Positions 11,905-25,900 of a DNA stretch of 64,000 bases are shown here, piece after piece. The number at the start of each line of letters is the position of its first letter. Position 1 is the first letter of the stretch. Location of the stretch: the NCBI GenBank assembly GCA_029851415.1, contig CM056743.1:93656501-93720500 (forward strand). The letters are read 5' to 3'. The DNA comes from Eretmocerus hayati. Its lineage: Eukaryota > Arthropoda > Insecta > Hymenoptera > Aphelinidae. Made by a program: the position numbers and the translations under genes. The notes under the pieces were generated by a model. It was not told where the DNA came from. It saw nothing but the letters and a program-made list of their open reading frames with translations, and made no database searches.

Positions 11905-13203
11905 TGGAATAACCACCTCAGGGTCATTTGCTAGCTAGTGCAAAAACCTACAGATTAACAAAAATGTATTGCTGTAGCACATTTTTAGTTGGAGCTACAT
12001 AGGTTTAAAATACAAAGACCTGTCATAAACGAATGGTTGTTAATCTTCCAATAGTTTACTAATGAGGCAAAAGACTCGGACAATTGAAAGTCCTCGTTGA
12101 GGTCAATAAGCAAACCGAATTTGGTGACAATTCGTTGAACCGTTTCTGAACAACTCTATTTGTTCAAAAAAAATTGTTTTTCAGGATAAGTGGCGTAATT
12201 ATTTCATAAACAAAGACGATACATTGGGGAAAATCAGGGTGATACCTAGAAGTCTCCTCTTCAGTATCCCGTTTGGATCATTATCATATCTTGTACGGGC
12301 GAATTTTGAAAGCTAATTGTTTATATTTTCTGCACACGCCTCTCATTATGTATTAAAATCTCAAAATACATCTAATAGATGAGGAGGGTTCCGAAAATGA
12401 AACCAGCCAATGGCGTTTCTTCCAAGAGCTACCCTAGACTCAAAAAAGAATGAGGTAAATTGGTCACGTATAACCAGAAATATTGCGAACACATACTCGG
12501 CGCTCGATTTTGAAGTTCACTGTTCCTCGCGCCACGAGGCAAGCACAGGTAGTCTTTGGTGCGATTCAAAACCGAGTGCCGAGGATTTTTTCGCAATATT
12601 TCTAGTTCGCCGTGACCAATTTCCTTCATCCTTCTTTCAATCTGGGGTAGCTTGAGAGAAAACCCCGATTGGCTGGTTTCATCTTCGGGTCCCTCCTCAT
12701 CTGATAGATGTATCTTAGTATTTTAATACATAATGAGAGGCGTGGGCAAAATTTATAAACAATTTGCTCTCAAAAATCGTTTATACAAGTTATGGTAATG
12801 ATTCGAACGGGGTAGTGAAGAGTAAACTTGTAGGTATCACCCTGATTCTCCCCGAAATACCATCTTTGTTAAGAAAAAAGTTACGCCACATGTCATGAAA
12901 AAAAATTTTTTATAAGCAAATAGGGTTGCCCAAAAAAGCTTCAACGAATCGTCACCAAATTTGTTATGCTTATTTACCTCAATGAGGGCTATCAATTGTG
13001 TGGGTTTACAGCCTCATCATTCAACTATTGGAAGTTTAACAACCATTTGTTTACAACACATCTTTTTTTGTTCAAACTATGTAAATCCAACAAAAAATAT
13101 GCTAGAGCAATAAATTTTTTTTTGAATCTGTAGGTTTTTTCACTAGCTAAAAGATGAAACCGGGGCAACCTCGCTGAAGGTTATCCCCACAGAGCTATGG
13201 GCG
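11905..13203. mobile_element. 1.3 kb foldback element
   Basis: Arms of about 620 bp (roughly 11905-12530 and 12540-13203) are inverted copies with about one difference per 6-10 bases. Paired landmarks are GCTAGTG..AAAACCTACAGATT at the outside, TACATAATGAGAGGCGTG-type sequence in the middle, and AAATTGGTCACG / CGTGACCAATTT close to the centre near 12535. There is almost no spacer, so the whole unit would fold into one long hairpin. The two 60-80 residue frames in it are mirror shadows. Non-autonomous, class unknown. Confidence 0.7.
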
Positions 13204-13494
13204 TTGATGCGCGAAAAGAGTAGATTTTTACAGTTTCTCATCTTTAATAATTGTCCCGGTCGGCGAAATTTGATTGGAAAGGGTAGACATGCTTCTATGG
13301 AGTGTCCCGCACCTCACAAAAAAAAAAAAAAAAAAAATAAAACCAGCACCTATCTTCCACCGCCAGAAAAATTTCTAATTCTACCGGTCTATTGGTCTTC
13401 GAAAAAACTTTGCTACACATGGGCTGCCGACGTCCAACAAGGTTTTAGTGAAGACCAAAGTTTTTGGCACGAGACGCACAGGCAGCTTATTTAT

Positions 13495-13566
13495 ACGACT
13501 CGACGCGCTAACTGCGTGTTTCCATGCTTCCTCGATTGGAAACACGCAGTTTGGGCGTCGAGTCGT
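13495..13566. repeat. 72-nt hairpin
   Basis: Two 30-nt arms (13495-13524 and 13537-13566) pair at 28 of 30 positions around a 12-nt loop. The stem is GC-rich in an AT-rich neighbourhood and includes CTGCGTGTTTCCA and its complement. Confidence 0.7.
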
Positions 13567-13607
13567 AAAACATTATAGTTGATTGATTCGTGAGAATTAT
13601 GTCGAGG

Positions 13608-13808
13608 GAATGAACGCTCAATGCAAAACAACTGAAATTTATTGTGCAACGTCTCGTCGACGGATGTATCGACCCAATCAGGTAGGTTGGATATTTCTAA
13701 AAAAATATGAAAAATGAAGGAAGATTCAGGTTTCCTGATAGGGTCGACACATCCGTCGACGAGACGTCGCAGAATAAATTTCAATTATTTTGAATTGAGT
13801 GTTCATTC
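13608..13808. repeat. 201-bp inverted repeat
   Basis: Arms of about 75 bp (13608-13682 and 13734-13808) share the CGTCTCGTCGACGGATGT block in inverted form around a 51-bp AT-rich loop. It starts about 40 bp after the previous hairpin, so the two may be one composite element. Confidence 0.65.
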
Positions 13809-14959
13809 ACTGTACCTAGTCCTTATAGATCACTTAAAGAAAAAATCTTATATATTCACGGTTGGAGGAAAATCGCAAATTCAGTGTGTACAGTACCTGT
13901 GCTTGTCAACAATTGCAGCACTGGTTTTGTTTAACGTCTGATGACAATCGTTGCATACTGCGTGCGTGATGCGCCGACTTCTCTCATCTCTGACCGGCGA
14001 ATATATATCCATTTTGTATCAAGCACTTTTATGAATTTTTATAACAGAATCTCTCAGTCGCATGTAATGCACGACTCACATAGAACTGTACTTCAAACCA
14101 ACATTTCCAACATACACTTTCCGAATACTCGCGACGGCCGGGGGAATGGAGGCGTCGATGAGAAAGATTCTTCTCATCTTATTGGACGCAGTTGTTTATG
14201 ATATTATCCGTCTGTTTATGATAACTTCGATTCATGTATCGCAGCACGTTCGGGCGAGGCGTCGTTGCCAACGATGAATCTCAGAGATGACGGTATGGAT
14301 ACAAGATGCGATGATGAAATATGACAAACACCCGGAACGTACTCAAAAATCTGTAGAATTGACCCAAGGTCCCAAATATGAAGCAGCCTTTTGGCGAAAC
14401 ACCGCCTTGTTATTTGAATACGATTGTTTATACAATCGTGCGCATCTTCGAGGTTCTCGTAATTACTCAGAGAAGAAGGTGGGCCATAGCAAAAAATGTC
14501 AAGAATAATTTATTATAGATTTTTTGAAGACCTACAAGATGACGTGGGTAGATAACTCATAGAACTCGAGGGGATTGACATATCACTAGTGAAAGCTCAA
14601 TTTTCTCGCGAAAAACCTCGCGCTTTTCGCTAATTTTCTACTATTCCCTTCAACACCATGAAGGAAGCCTAAGTTTCTCGATTGATCTCATTACGTCTAC
14701 TTGTTGTTCTTCAAAAAAATTTTAAATAAATATTCACAGCATTTTGGTCTATGACCCACTTGGGGAATGATCAATTTGACAAATACTCAAAAAAAGGAGC
14801 TGATTCGATTTCGCTCAAAATCAGGTTCTGCTCATGAAGTTTCGTAGAAAAACATCCACTTCCCGGTATTTCTTGGCAATTTTGAAAAACGCATCCTCCT
14901 CAGAAGCGCACCGTGAACATATTCGCAAATGTTTAGGGTCGAAGAAAAACAAACGGTAA
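13809..14959. other. no gene seen
   Basis: Non-coding by inspection: short frames only, with no domain and no splice-consistent exon pair. Confidence 0.35.
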
Positions 14960-15510
14960 TTTCAGGTCCAAGTTTGATATTTTTCCAAAGTTGATGAGCT
15001 TGCATTGAATGTAGCTCCCGTAAAAAAAAAACGACAATTGACTTTTGCCAGTGGTTGAACGGTAGGTTTTTTGCAAGATTTTCAAAATGACCATTGTGAA
15101 AAGTCCGTTATCACATGCCTAGTAGAAACTAGACAACTTGGAAGAAGGCCCAAAACTCGCCGATAAATCTGCTCACGGCAGATAGCTCCTATAGAAATCG
15201 ATAGACTCAATAATCGGTCTCGAGCAATTTTTTTCTCAAAAATACTAGTCGGAACAAAGGCAACGAGCCTAAATACGTTCAAAAAGAACGAGTGTATCGG
15301 AGCGGTGATTTTTCAAAAAAAGGCTCAAAATGCCCTCATAATGGACTTCTAACGGGCTCTTAGGCCCACTAAGGGGATCAAAAAAAATCTGAAAATTTTG
15401 TTTTGGTACCATGTTGAAATATTACTAATATAAAACCATTCATCAGAATTTTTCCCGCACTTCCTGGTGATATCACTGCAGCCAAAATGCTCCGAAATGG
15501 CTCTAATGCA
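14960..15510. repeat. decayed one-arm copy of the foldback family at 8722-10849
   Basis: In order it matches the right arm of the reference copy: the sequence around GTTGATGAGCTTG, the AGGTTTTTTGCAAGA block, a GCCCAAAA..CGC block, the GGGCTCTTAGGCCCA block, and an end resembling GGTGATATCACTGCAGCC..GCTCC. Divergence is strong and no second arm is present. Confidence 0.55.
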
Positions 15511-15559
15511 AGGGAGATCGATGGAATACGTTTCGATACAGAGAGCGGCTACTCACGCG

Positions 15560-16082
15560 GGAGATAGCGCGCTTACTTTCCCGAATTGACCTATGTCTCT
15601 AATTGTCGCCCATTGCAGGTATAGTCGGTGTTTCAATTCAAAATTTGCCGCTGGTTATCGCCTCGAACGCGTGGCCGCGCATCATAGGAAGTCGCAATGT
15701 TTTGTGGATTGGGCTTCAAGTTGAAAGTCACGGCAATATGTGAGTGTGAACTAGGGTTGAGGTTAGAGTAGCTCTTCTTTCCCGCGTATTCTCGTCGCGA
15801 GCACGCGCCAAAATCGTTGCGAATCTTTTTTCCCGCAATTTTCCACGTGCAGATTCAAGTGGATGCATCGACTTGCCTGCCGGGGCAAGTGTTCACGCGA
15901 GGAAATTGGAGATCTTCTCCATTCTTATACTTGGTCCACTCACTTCATTTTTGTACTTGGTCCAGTCACTTTGATCTCGGAGAATTCTCGGCTGGATCGA
16001 GATATCTGAGACAGTACAAGAGTGACTTCCTAGTGCCACTTCCATCGAGTACTACAGTTCGGAAGACAGGGCCAGAAGCAAG
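15560..16082 (+). promoter_or_regulatory. probable promoter and non-coding first exon of the BEN-domain gene
   Basis: This stretch is richer in GC and CpG than its surroundings, has no frame typical of the gene, and ends in a strong donor (GCAAG|GTAAGA at 16082/16083). The next acceptor in a suitable position (TTTTCAG, 16958) is 4 nt upstream of the gene's ATG. I infer a 5' UTR exon ending at 16082 and an 876-bp first intron. The transcription start is not visible. Confidence 0.4.
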
Positions 16083-16962
16083 GTAAGACCACCACTTACG
16101 ATGCCGGGCCTCGTAATTGGAAGTAAAAGTACATAACCTCATCAATACCTGGTTATTCCGTACCGGTGCCGCCGTTGGTTGCTCAGGACGACTGGGCCAC
16201 GTGTCTATTGATAGCTGACCAAAGCTCGTTTATTTTCTCATGATGCATGATGAATCCAAAGCTCATTCGTAGCTGTAAAATGTCTGAGAGACACAGAGAG
16301 TATAACCTGGCATTTAGTATAATAATGCCCATGTTAAGGGGCTGCCAAAGAGATTTATGAGCGATAATTCCACCAGCTTTGATTTTGGAAACAATCTGTC
16401 AACTCTCTATTTACAATAATGATAATCACTTTGCCTCTCGAAGGAGAGAATGAAGCATTGTACTCATCAGCGATTAGGTTCGGTAGCCAAATCATGACAT
16501 TGCCCATCATTATACATTTTTGCACAGCTGGTTCTCCTCTGTTGGCTGATGAGTGGCATGGCAGTAAGATTGTTAGTGAAGTTGGATGTATAAAGATTCT
16601 GAGCACCATACGTGTATGAATTTCAGGGGAATAATATGAGATTGATGCTCTGTTACTGCTCAACATGAATGCGAAATCATTTCTTAGAAATCCATCAATT
16701 TACTAAAACCAAAATCGTATAGTGCAGGTAAAATGTAGTCAGTAGTGGTGTAAATTTATTCATGACCAGTTGACATGATAAATTCTTTTAGGTTCTCAGC
16801 TCTGTGCCCAGACTATTCATTGTACCCTCAGAATTTGTAATTCATTCCGCTGTTATAAGAGAAATCTCAAATTTATCATAATCTTGTACATCCGTAGTTA
16901 CATTTATGTCACTGAGGAAGTGGGTCTTTCCATCACTATGATTTGCATTTGTTTTCAGTACT

Positions 16963-19900
16963 ATGGATGACCCGGATAAGATACCAAAGAAGCGTAAGGC
17001 CAAGTTTGCTCGTGTGCATTTCAAAGACAAAGGACTCAGTAAAAATGAGGCTCTCCAAACAGTGCCAAGTAAATTGGTCATGGATCATAATTCAGATGAT
17101 GATGAAGATTTTTATGATGTTGGCTACAAGATGCGCAATGGAGTTATTGTTTACAAAGTGGCTCAGGTTCTTGAAGTTGGAGGTGAGTGGCTCTTGTTGC
17201 ATGCTTGGTTCTGTATACAGAGCTCAATCAAGTTCAGGCTTCGCTATTTGTAATTCCTCTTCTTGAAGACACTGTTTGTTGTTTTAGCAACATGTCATAC
17301 AGTAAAGAGATAGAAGCACAGCTCAGGAAGACTTCATTTTATTGTTCTCAAGATCTGTGAGATTTAATAAGAATTTCAATCACACAATCGATGCAGGATG
17401 TAAGAACCTGAGATGAGGTCACGAATAATTTCAAATTACAATTCATTTCAAGAGCCTGAAATTCATAACACATTTCACCGCATTCGGTACATTTCAATTT
17501 ATATAAATGAAAAATCCCACGATGATTGCAAGGGCATTGCTCAAATCGTTGATAAGAATTCTGTAAATATATTATCTGTAGAATGTCAAGAAATTGGAGT
17601 ATATTTGAGCTAAATGTGTTCCCTGTGTATACGTGTAGCCCAGAAACATTGACTTTGCCGTTACAATCGTTATACTCTTCCATACCAATGCGTTTTGTCT
17701 TTATCTTCTGATAAGATATTTTGATGCACATAATGTGGGGTTATTAGATTCTAGGCAATGGAAGGCTGGTATCATTTTGCATCAGAGATGCTTTAGGATC
17801 ACTAGTCAATAGAAAGATTTGCAAAATAATGTAAACAATCATCCATTGATCAATTACATGGAACTTGTCATTGTAGGCGAGATCGGCAGGTCATTCAGGT
17901 GAATCATGATGAGGTGTTTGTTGTAGGAAAATGACTAGAGAGTTTATACCTTTGTGAAAGTTCATCTCACTTTTCTTAACATCTAATCCTCAATTTCGAC
18001 CACTATTGCATAATTCTATTGACCAAGCCTACACCCCCTTGTTATTTGACTGTCCCACGACTAAGCACTGACAAGGTTTTCTCGTCCGTTGTTTCCGTCG
18101 TACTCATCTCCATCATAAACGCAATTTCCGGTAACGCACGAGTATTTCGATTTCACGTTTTTGCGAAACTATGCAGTCGGAGAACAAAGAGAGTGTGCTA
18201 TTTCTCTTATCATGCTTCAGGATTGAACACTTGAAAATGCCGAAGTACTTTAACGATAATATTTTCTGCATCTCCGATTTTGAACTGATGATAACCAATT
18301 TACTAATGTAAGCTGAGCTAGCTTGAGCCTTGTATAGAGATGAATTTCATTGCCTTGGTCTCATTATAACTACTAGTCGAAAGATGTCTTTTGTTTTTCC
18401 ATCTCGTTGAGTTGCCATTGGAATATAGAAAAGTGTTTGTCACATAGCATTATAATTTAAAACAAAACATTATTGTCACGTATTCCCAGAATCAATAGAA
18501 GAATTAGCTCAGGTGACTAAGAGATGCCCGTTGAAAGTCGTAAAACGCATATCGCTAGTCGAGGTGGACATCAGAAAACGTGCTGAAATGAATGCTGCCA
18601 AGATAACTGAGACTGAACATCCAAACACGAACTGCAATCGAGTGGAAGCAAAAGCTGAAGACGATGAAGATTATGTTGGAGAAAAGGAGGTACGAAAATT
18701 TTTGATAGTGTCAGATGATGATAGTTTGCCACATCGGTTTAGAATCATCAGTTTTCTGGTGATGTATGAAAATTGCGAACTCTAAATCATCATTTATGCT
18801 TATGCATGGCTAGGAAATTATCTTGCTGTAGGTGAAGACCTTGAATGTGAGTTGAACGTGGTAAAATGCTGTTTTCAGCGAATTACAGTCGAAGTATCAT
18901 GGGAAAAGATTGTTGAAATTGATCGCGATCTTTGATTCGTTTGTCGCGCGCCTTCACCGTGTCTATCAAAGTATACATTATGAATTACATTATTAGCACT
19001 CTTTCAAAGCGTGAAATTAGAGTTGTGAGTTGATAAACCTATTTGATTTAAATTCGTTCATTAATATTTCTAGTGAAGAGTATGATTTATTCTGTTTGGC
19101 CATTGCTTTCATGACTATTGAAATTTGAAATAGATAATTTGTTTGCTGTGGCTCTGAAAATATGTCTTTCACAAATGCATCTTTACATACGATACATGTT
19201 TTGATAATTAGAATGCTTTGTAGGGGCTATCGGGGCTTTGGTATGTGATGAGTTACACTCCTTCATGTTTTACTGGATTCAGAATGACTTTTATTATCTG
19301 CAGACGCGAAAGTTACAATAACTGCTGGATTTCATGCAATTTATTACAGGTCAGCGAAGACAATTGTTCAGAGTTAGAAATTGAGGAGGATATCGGGGCA
19401 GAATCTGATACTTCAGCGTCGTGTCATGGATCTCCAACAAAGGGGCAAAAAAAAGATGATGTAGAAGAGGTGACTACAATTTCTGCTCCACTCGTTTCAT
19501 AACATTCTGAATCGTACAAACTTGGTTATCAATATTATTCCCATCGATTACGTTTGCGTGATTTTCCGCGAGGGTTTGAATAAGCGTCGTCACTGATCCT
19601 ACTGGTATCGTCAGCTGGACGCCTGATTGCATTGTGCAAAAATATTGTAAAATTTGTTTGATCCTCCATTCGCTGGAAACTGTAGACGGTAGCTGTCCAA
19701 TCTTACAGTATGATTTCGCCACATGCAATCCGAATGAACTATTTCGGCTAAAGACTTTTTTGAAGAATTCTTTCGGTTCCTTGGGACAGAACAATCTTCT
19801 GACAATTACAAAGATCTTCGATTTATTTTCAAAAGCCCAATTGCGCTAAATAGCTCGAATGCATCCCGAGGAGGCTGATTGTATAAATAGTGGATGCATT

Positions 19901-22900
19901 AATGTTTCATTTTTTACATGATACCAAAGCCCAAGAAGAAGAAAGCCACCACCAGAAACAAAAAATCGCAGCCCAAGAAATGCCGTCAGAAAGGTAAAGC
20001 ACCGAAGAAAGCAGCTAAGGAGAAGGTGAGATAGTTGTCGAAGATTTCGCATTGCATTCTCTTTGCCGTAAAAGTACCAATGGCTATCGATCATAACTGA
20101 ACGGGTTATCGTTCACAGGATCACTTACGTTTCTGATTAATTTTATCTTCTTGCTCCTCCTCTCGATGACATGATGTAATGGTGTTGATCTTGCGAGAGT
20201 TGATAATGACGAGAACTGGTCCGCTGAACATCTTGCGAAATAAATTGTGATAAATTTTTGCGTCCCCTTGTTATTTCAAGATGTCATGGCCGACTTTTGA
20301 AATAGAGACGATGACTCCTTACCCAGTTAGCTACGTCAAACTCAAATGAGACATGTGCGCTGTATTCTAACAAACTTCCACGTTTTTCTTCACTGTCACT
20401 TTTGCCTAAAATGAGATTTCGTCATACGTGGATAATAGTTAAGTTAACGGATATGCACTTTGAAGATTCCTTGTGGACTTCTCCCGATGCAAGGACTTGA
20501 CAATAGTGCAGCGTAATTTTCTATTCAATGGTCCCGGCGAAGTAAACCAGAATAAAAAGCATTGTAGGGCCTTCAAGTTGCATCTGAGAGAATGTCACAA
20601 TATACACTACCGGTCAAAAGTTGTTGGACACCTTAAAAAAAAAACAGTTTGACATTGATCGCTCTACTGCTTGGATCTCCTTGGTTCAAAATGACTCGGC
20701 GCGGATTCATTTTGTAGCTTTTTTCACGCCCTTTGAGAGCTATTCGGCCATTTTCTCAGCGCAGCTCAATAGATTATTGCAAAGCAATGTGAAGCCTTGC
20801 AGAAATTCATTGAATTCGGGTCGTTACGCAAACCTCCGGGAGCGTGACGGAATTTGATGGATTTAGATGGTTCAAAGAGCATCTCAAAGTAGAAAACTTG
20901 AGTAAAGAGTTCAAAAATTCGTTTTTGAGAATTATTCTAGGTTATTCTTGATGCGAGCTGTGTTTTTTTTGATGAGGATGATTTTGCTCGTCAAAGGACC
21001 ACTTATTGAAGAAAATTATCAATGGACTCGGTTTTTCATCGGTATAAACACTCATTTTGGTTCCTCTCCCCAACAACACGAGGAAAATTTATAAAAATCA
21101 AGAGTGAGCCTGATTTCTTCACCTTTTGTGGTCATTGGGACTCTTCTTCGAGAAGGATCTCCCTTTACAAAGGCACTCTTAGCTCAAACCGGAAACAAGT
21201 TAGAATAATCTTCAAAAACAATTTGTGAAGCTCTCGATTTCCGTTTTTCATGACCCTGATCCATCAACTTATGTCCGAATTGCCGAAGTCTGAGTGTAAC
21301 ACCGATTTCCATGAAATTTCCAATGATCTGACTTGACCTATAGAAATCCGGTTAAGTCGAAGAAAAGAACCTACAAAGAGTTTCCCAAGTGCTTGGAAAA
21401 AAGCCACAAAATAAACCCCAGGAGAGTCATCTTGGACCAAGAAGAAACGAGCAGTCGGGTGATGAAAATCGCATTTTTCGTCTAGGTGTACTCAAACTTA
21501 GAGCGGTAGCGTAGAAATAAATAATAAAGCCTATTGTCACGTAAAAATTACGTGGTGTAGTTGTTTTCATGATTCATTTTCAATAATTACAGTTTAAGCC
21601 ACGGAAAGTTACTGAAGATGATCGCCGAATTTTGGATAAGATGGTTGAGAATAATCCCTTAAATTTTGGCGATGGTGATAAAAGAACAGAAGACAGCGGC
21701 GATGAAACATACTGGCAGAATAAGATTATGGAGATGATGGAATTATCTGAAGATAAGGATGGAAAAAAAAGAAGATTGAAGAAGTGGTACAACAGATGTT
21801 GGCTAAGAGACTGGCAATGAAAAATCCCAGCGGCAAAGTGGGCGGCAACGATTTAGCAGTGAACCCCGATGGGCCTAGCTCAGCGGAAGAAGTGGATCTC
21901 GATCAACGTAAGAGTCGAGATAGGTATGAGACGGTGACCGAGATCATTTCAAGGCCGGCAGCAAAGCGTAAACTGGGATATGAAGAGTCGACATGCGCAA
22001 AAGTTAGTAGCTGCAAATTGACATCTGACGAAGGGATGCCTAATGACCCTGACGAAGGTGGGTAACTGATGACTTTGAAGATTTAATCGATTAGAGTTTT
22101 AATCAGCGATACGGATTTCGAATGCGAACACCCCTAAATTAGGAGTTGAAATATTGGACAATTACTAGAGCTGACGAGTATGAGTTTTACCAATATTTTC
22201 TTTTGATTTCAGCTTCCCCTCAACGAAACCGATCCCCCGTAAAATCGGCGATACGAGTTTCGAATCCGAACACCCCTAAATTAGGCGTTTTCGCATACGA
22301 AATACGTATCGCTGTTTTTTTAGGGAATAGGTCTCGTTAAGGAAGAGCTAAAATGGAGAGGAAATATTGGTAAAACTTATAGGCGTCAGCTCTAGAAATT
22401 TTCCAATATATCAACGCCTAATTTAGGGGTGTTCGCATCTGAATTCGTATCGCCGATTTTTCGGTGGATATGTTTCGTTGAGAAAAAGTTAAAATCGAAG
22501 GAAAGTGTTGGTAAAACGGATACGCATTGTTGCTGTATGATTTCCAATCTTCCAACCCCTCGCAACGCTAGGCCTCTTCGCTCGGCCTGTAGGGGTTGAT
22601 TGTGTCATTTGAATTATCCCAGTCTCCCGCCGTATACTCGTCAATCCATGTTCCACTGCAAAATCAACCCGACATACCTGGATGCCCGTCCATCTCTCGC
22701 CAACTGCACCAGCGTAGGCCGTAGTAATAGTCAAGGTACCATAACCCCTAATTTGGGGGTCCTTACACATTTTCTGAAGGTTTAAATGATATCTGGGTTT
22801 CTCTCCACACTTCTCTAAGCCGGCAGGGTCAATCTCAAAGTGATTTTTGGATTTTCGAAAATTTTGAATTTTCGATTACTGTAATCGATTAAAACTTCAC

Positions 22901-25900
22901 AGTCATGGTAACTGTCATGGATCTTGAGAGTTGCATCACAAGCAAAATTGAATGCATTGGTCAGAATCCCAAGGGTAATTCGATTTTTTGGCGTACACTT
23001 CCAGATACTGCTGGTCCATCATGGTATGAACCTACTCTGAAAAATACCAATGAGGACAAACGCGAGATTGAAGGGGGAAAAAATGCAACAGATTTTGAAG
23101 TCGAGCGTTCAAGTGTTGAATTCGGTTTGAAAAGCGGCTCGTTCATGGACAATTTAGCGGGTGAGTTCAAATATTTTGCACTATGAATTGTTACATATAG
23201 TAGACGAGGAATAATAAAGATTGAGAACAATGGGATGTAAATCGATATACTGTAACGCAGGTGGTGGGGGAAGCCCAGAATTATCGGGAGATACAGCAGT
23301 CACGGGAAAACGTAAAGTAGATCATGATACAGAAGCGGAACATTTTAAGAAAGTGAAGACATCCGGACCGAGCGAGTTGCTGCAGAGGTACAGAGCTGGA
23401 GTTGTATCTGATGAATCAGATGAAGAGACGTTGGAAGATGGAAATAACGGTAAGAGATTTCTTACTCCGTCGTTCTGAAAATAGACACGCGAGTGCTCAT
23501 TCTCTTCTTGGGAAAACAAGTGAATGAGGACGCAAATTTGATGCTCGAATTGCACGGGAAAACGCGTTTAGTTGACTGTGGTGAATCCGTGCCTATTATT
23601 TTCATGAGATTCTATATATTGCTAGTGCTGCCACTATTTTCAGTGAATACAACTATAAGTATATGAAAGCTATGAAACTATTCATAGTCACAATCATTGA
23701 TGATGTGTTGATGGTGATTTTCTCACGACAGGTAACTATGCAGAAAATCTTGAAAAAAACGAATCGAAGGCTAATGAAAAGAAATGGCGGAAACTGAATA
23801 AGAGCAAAAAGTCAAGGAGGTCAAATAGTCCTTTTGATAAAATGACAGTGAACAGGAAGGATAAAGAGAAGAAGAAGAAGAAGAAAAGAGACGATAAGTC
23901 AATGGAAAAGAAGGCAAAGCCAAGTAATAGACTGGATACCCTCGCAATCGATTATTTCACGGAGGAAGAAAAGGCAGCAATGGAGGAAGCTAGAAAAACC
24001 GTGACGAAGGAAGGATTTCATGAATGTATGTCTATCAATCCAGAGACGAATGAAGAGGTAACGTATTCCACTCCTAAAGATAATACAGAATTCTACCCCG
24101 ATATTCTATTTGCGCTCTCAGATCTTTGCACGTGGAGCTCGAAATCTCGCACTGTGTAGTTATACATTCACATCAGAATTGACGCGCGGTGACCAAAATT
24201 ATGAGAGGGACGATCCCATATTTTGGGCTATCTCATTAATTATATCAGAGGACCCGTCATTTAATTCATGATATGTTGAATAATGATTATATTGGAGAAA
24301 ATTATCCGTGATGATATAACTCCAATGTTGACGCAGACATGCACTTCGGCAGAACTGCGCCACAGATTAGTAAGGAAAATTTGCCAAAATGGAGTTATAC
24401 TTTGTTGTCTCTCAGTCACGTATGTTGTGTATAAATCATGATCATAAAAAATGATGATTTCAGAAAATATAATTCAGATGAAAAAATCGAATATGATCGT
24501 GACATTGAATATAGATCGGGTACTGTGACCATAGCGGGTTTTTTCCAAATGAATATTAAAAAATAATAGGAATCCCTTAAGAATATAAAACGAAGGCTAT
24601 GTCTGTGTGATTGATGAAACATTTCTCTTCATCATTAGCAAAAGATGTACCATTTGTGCTGTGGCATTGAGATACCGTATGATTCTTATGAGACACTCAT
24701 AGAATGCGATGCTGCTGAATTCTTGAGAGAGCTGTGCCAGTCCGTGTGGACCTATGACCAACTAGGAAATAGAAAATTGGACTTGATTAGGGGATCTAAC
24801 ATCCCTGGCACATCACCACGTAAGCGCTTGAGCCCCCTCAAGTTCGCATATATAAAAGGTAAGCACTCACAACACTCTGAATACCCTATTATTTTTCGTT
24901 GTAGTACAAACGTGCATAGCAAGCGTTCTCATATATCGAGCCTTCACCCATTGTCGTATTCGAAAGAAGACAAGTTACTTCATTCCACGATAAATGTGAG
25001 CTGCGAGTGAGGTGGAATACCTTCGTTTGCAGAGTTACTTTGACGTTCTACAACAATAATTTATAGCAAGCAATGTTGATGTATTTACCGTGTGGAAGAC
25101 ATTTGTCCACCTCGAGTGAAGTGTCATAGTGCTCTTGGATCGTATTATTGATGCTGAGCTGGGCCACCGTTAGCAATATCATCCCTACAGGATTACACAC
25201 TAAACAAAGTCCGAGCCTCCAGACAATGCTGTTTACCGAAAATTTTCTGTTGCAGTGGCGTATCACAGACGAGTACAGGAAACTCTGAAAGGTTCAATGA
25301 AACGAAATGCTCTGAAATACGATTTTTGGAGACCAATTATAAGCAGCTCGATCAACAACTGCCGCACCAGAATTCTGGCTGACATAGCAGGTGAGTTTCT
25401 CATGTGATTCGTTTATGAATTTATCTCTGGAATGCCGGGGATGATTTAGAAAACAAGAAGAACGTGTTTCCGAGTCATTAGACATGGGGGGGGGGGGAGC
25501 CACGGTATTATAGGTTTCAAAGACTTGCCCATGTATTAAACATAATGCTGGTAGTGCTTCGGGGAAGAAACCTTATGCATCGGTTTTGTTCTGAACTCTC
25601 CGTTGAAGAAGTGCATTTTGAACTAGAAAATTGTATTTTCCTGTAGTGTGAAATTGCATGTAACGTTCGGCCTTACTTGTTTCATATACTCGCCATACTC
25701 TAATGCAAGTAGAATCTAAGTCAGACTCTATGATTAAAACTCGAGCCCAGCGATATTATTATTATGAAGATCATCATTTCGATGTGGAATAGTTTGTTGA
25801 TTAAGCATTCTAAATACTCGGGGTTTTCAAATTTTAGTGATGCATTTCGACCCTCATGCAGCATCATCGTTGACAAACCTTCTCTCTACTCCCTGATGGA

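Noticed and set aside
17348..17731. 127-codon Cys-containing minus-strand frame in intron 1 of the BEN gene
   Set aside because: An overlapping plus-strand frame exists, there is no domain match I could defend and no splice partner.
24463..24560. Extra BEN-gene exon after a TTTCAG acceptor
   Set aside because: Exon 8 joins exon 9 in phase without it, and no donor in a matching phase was seen.
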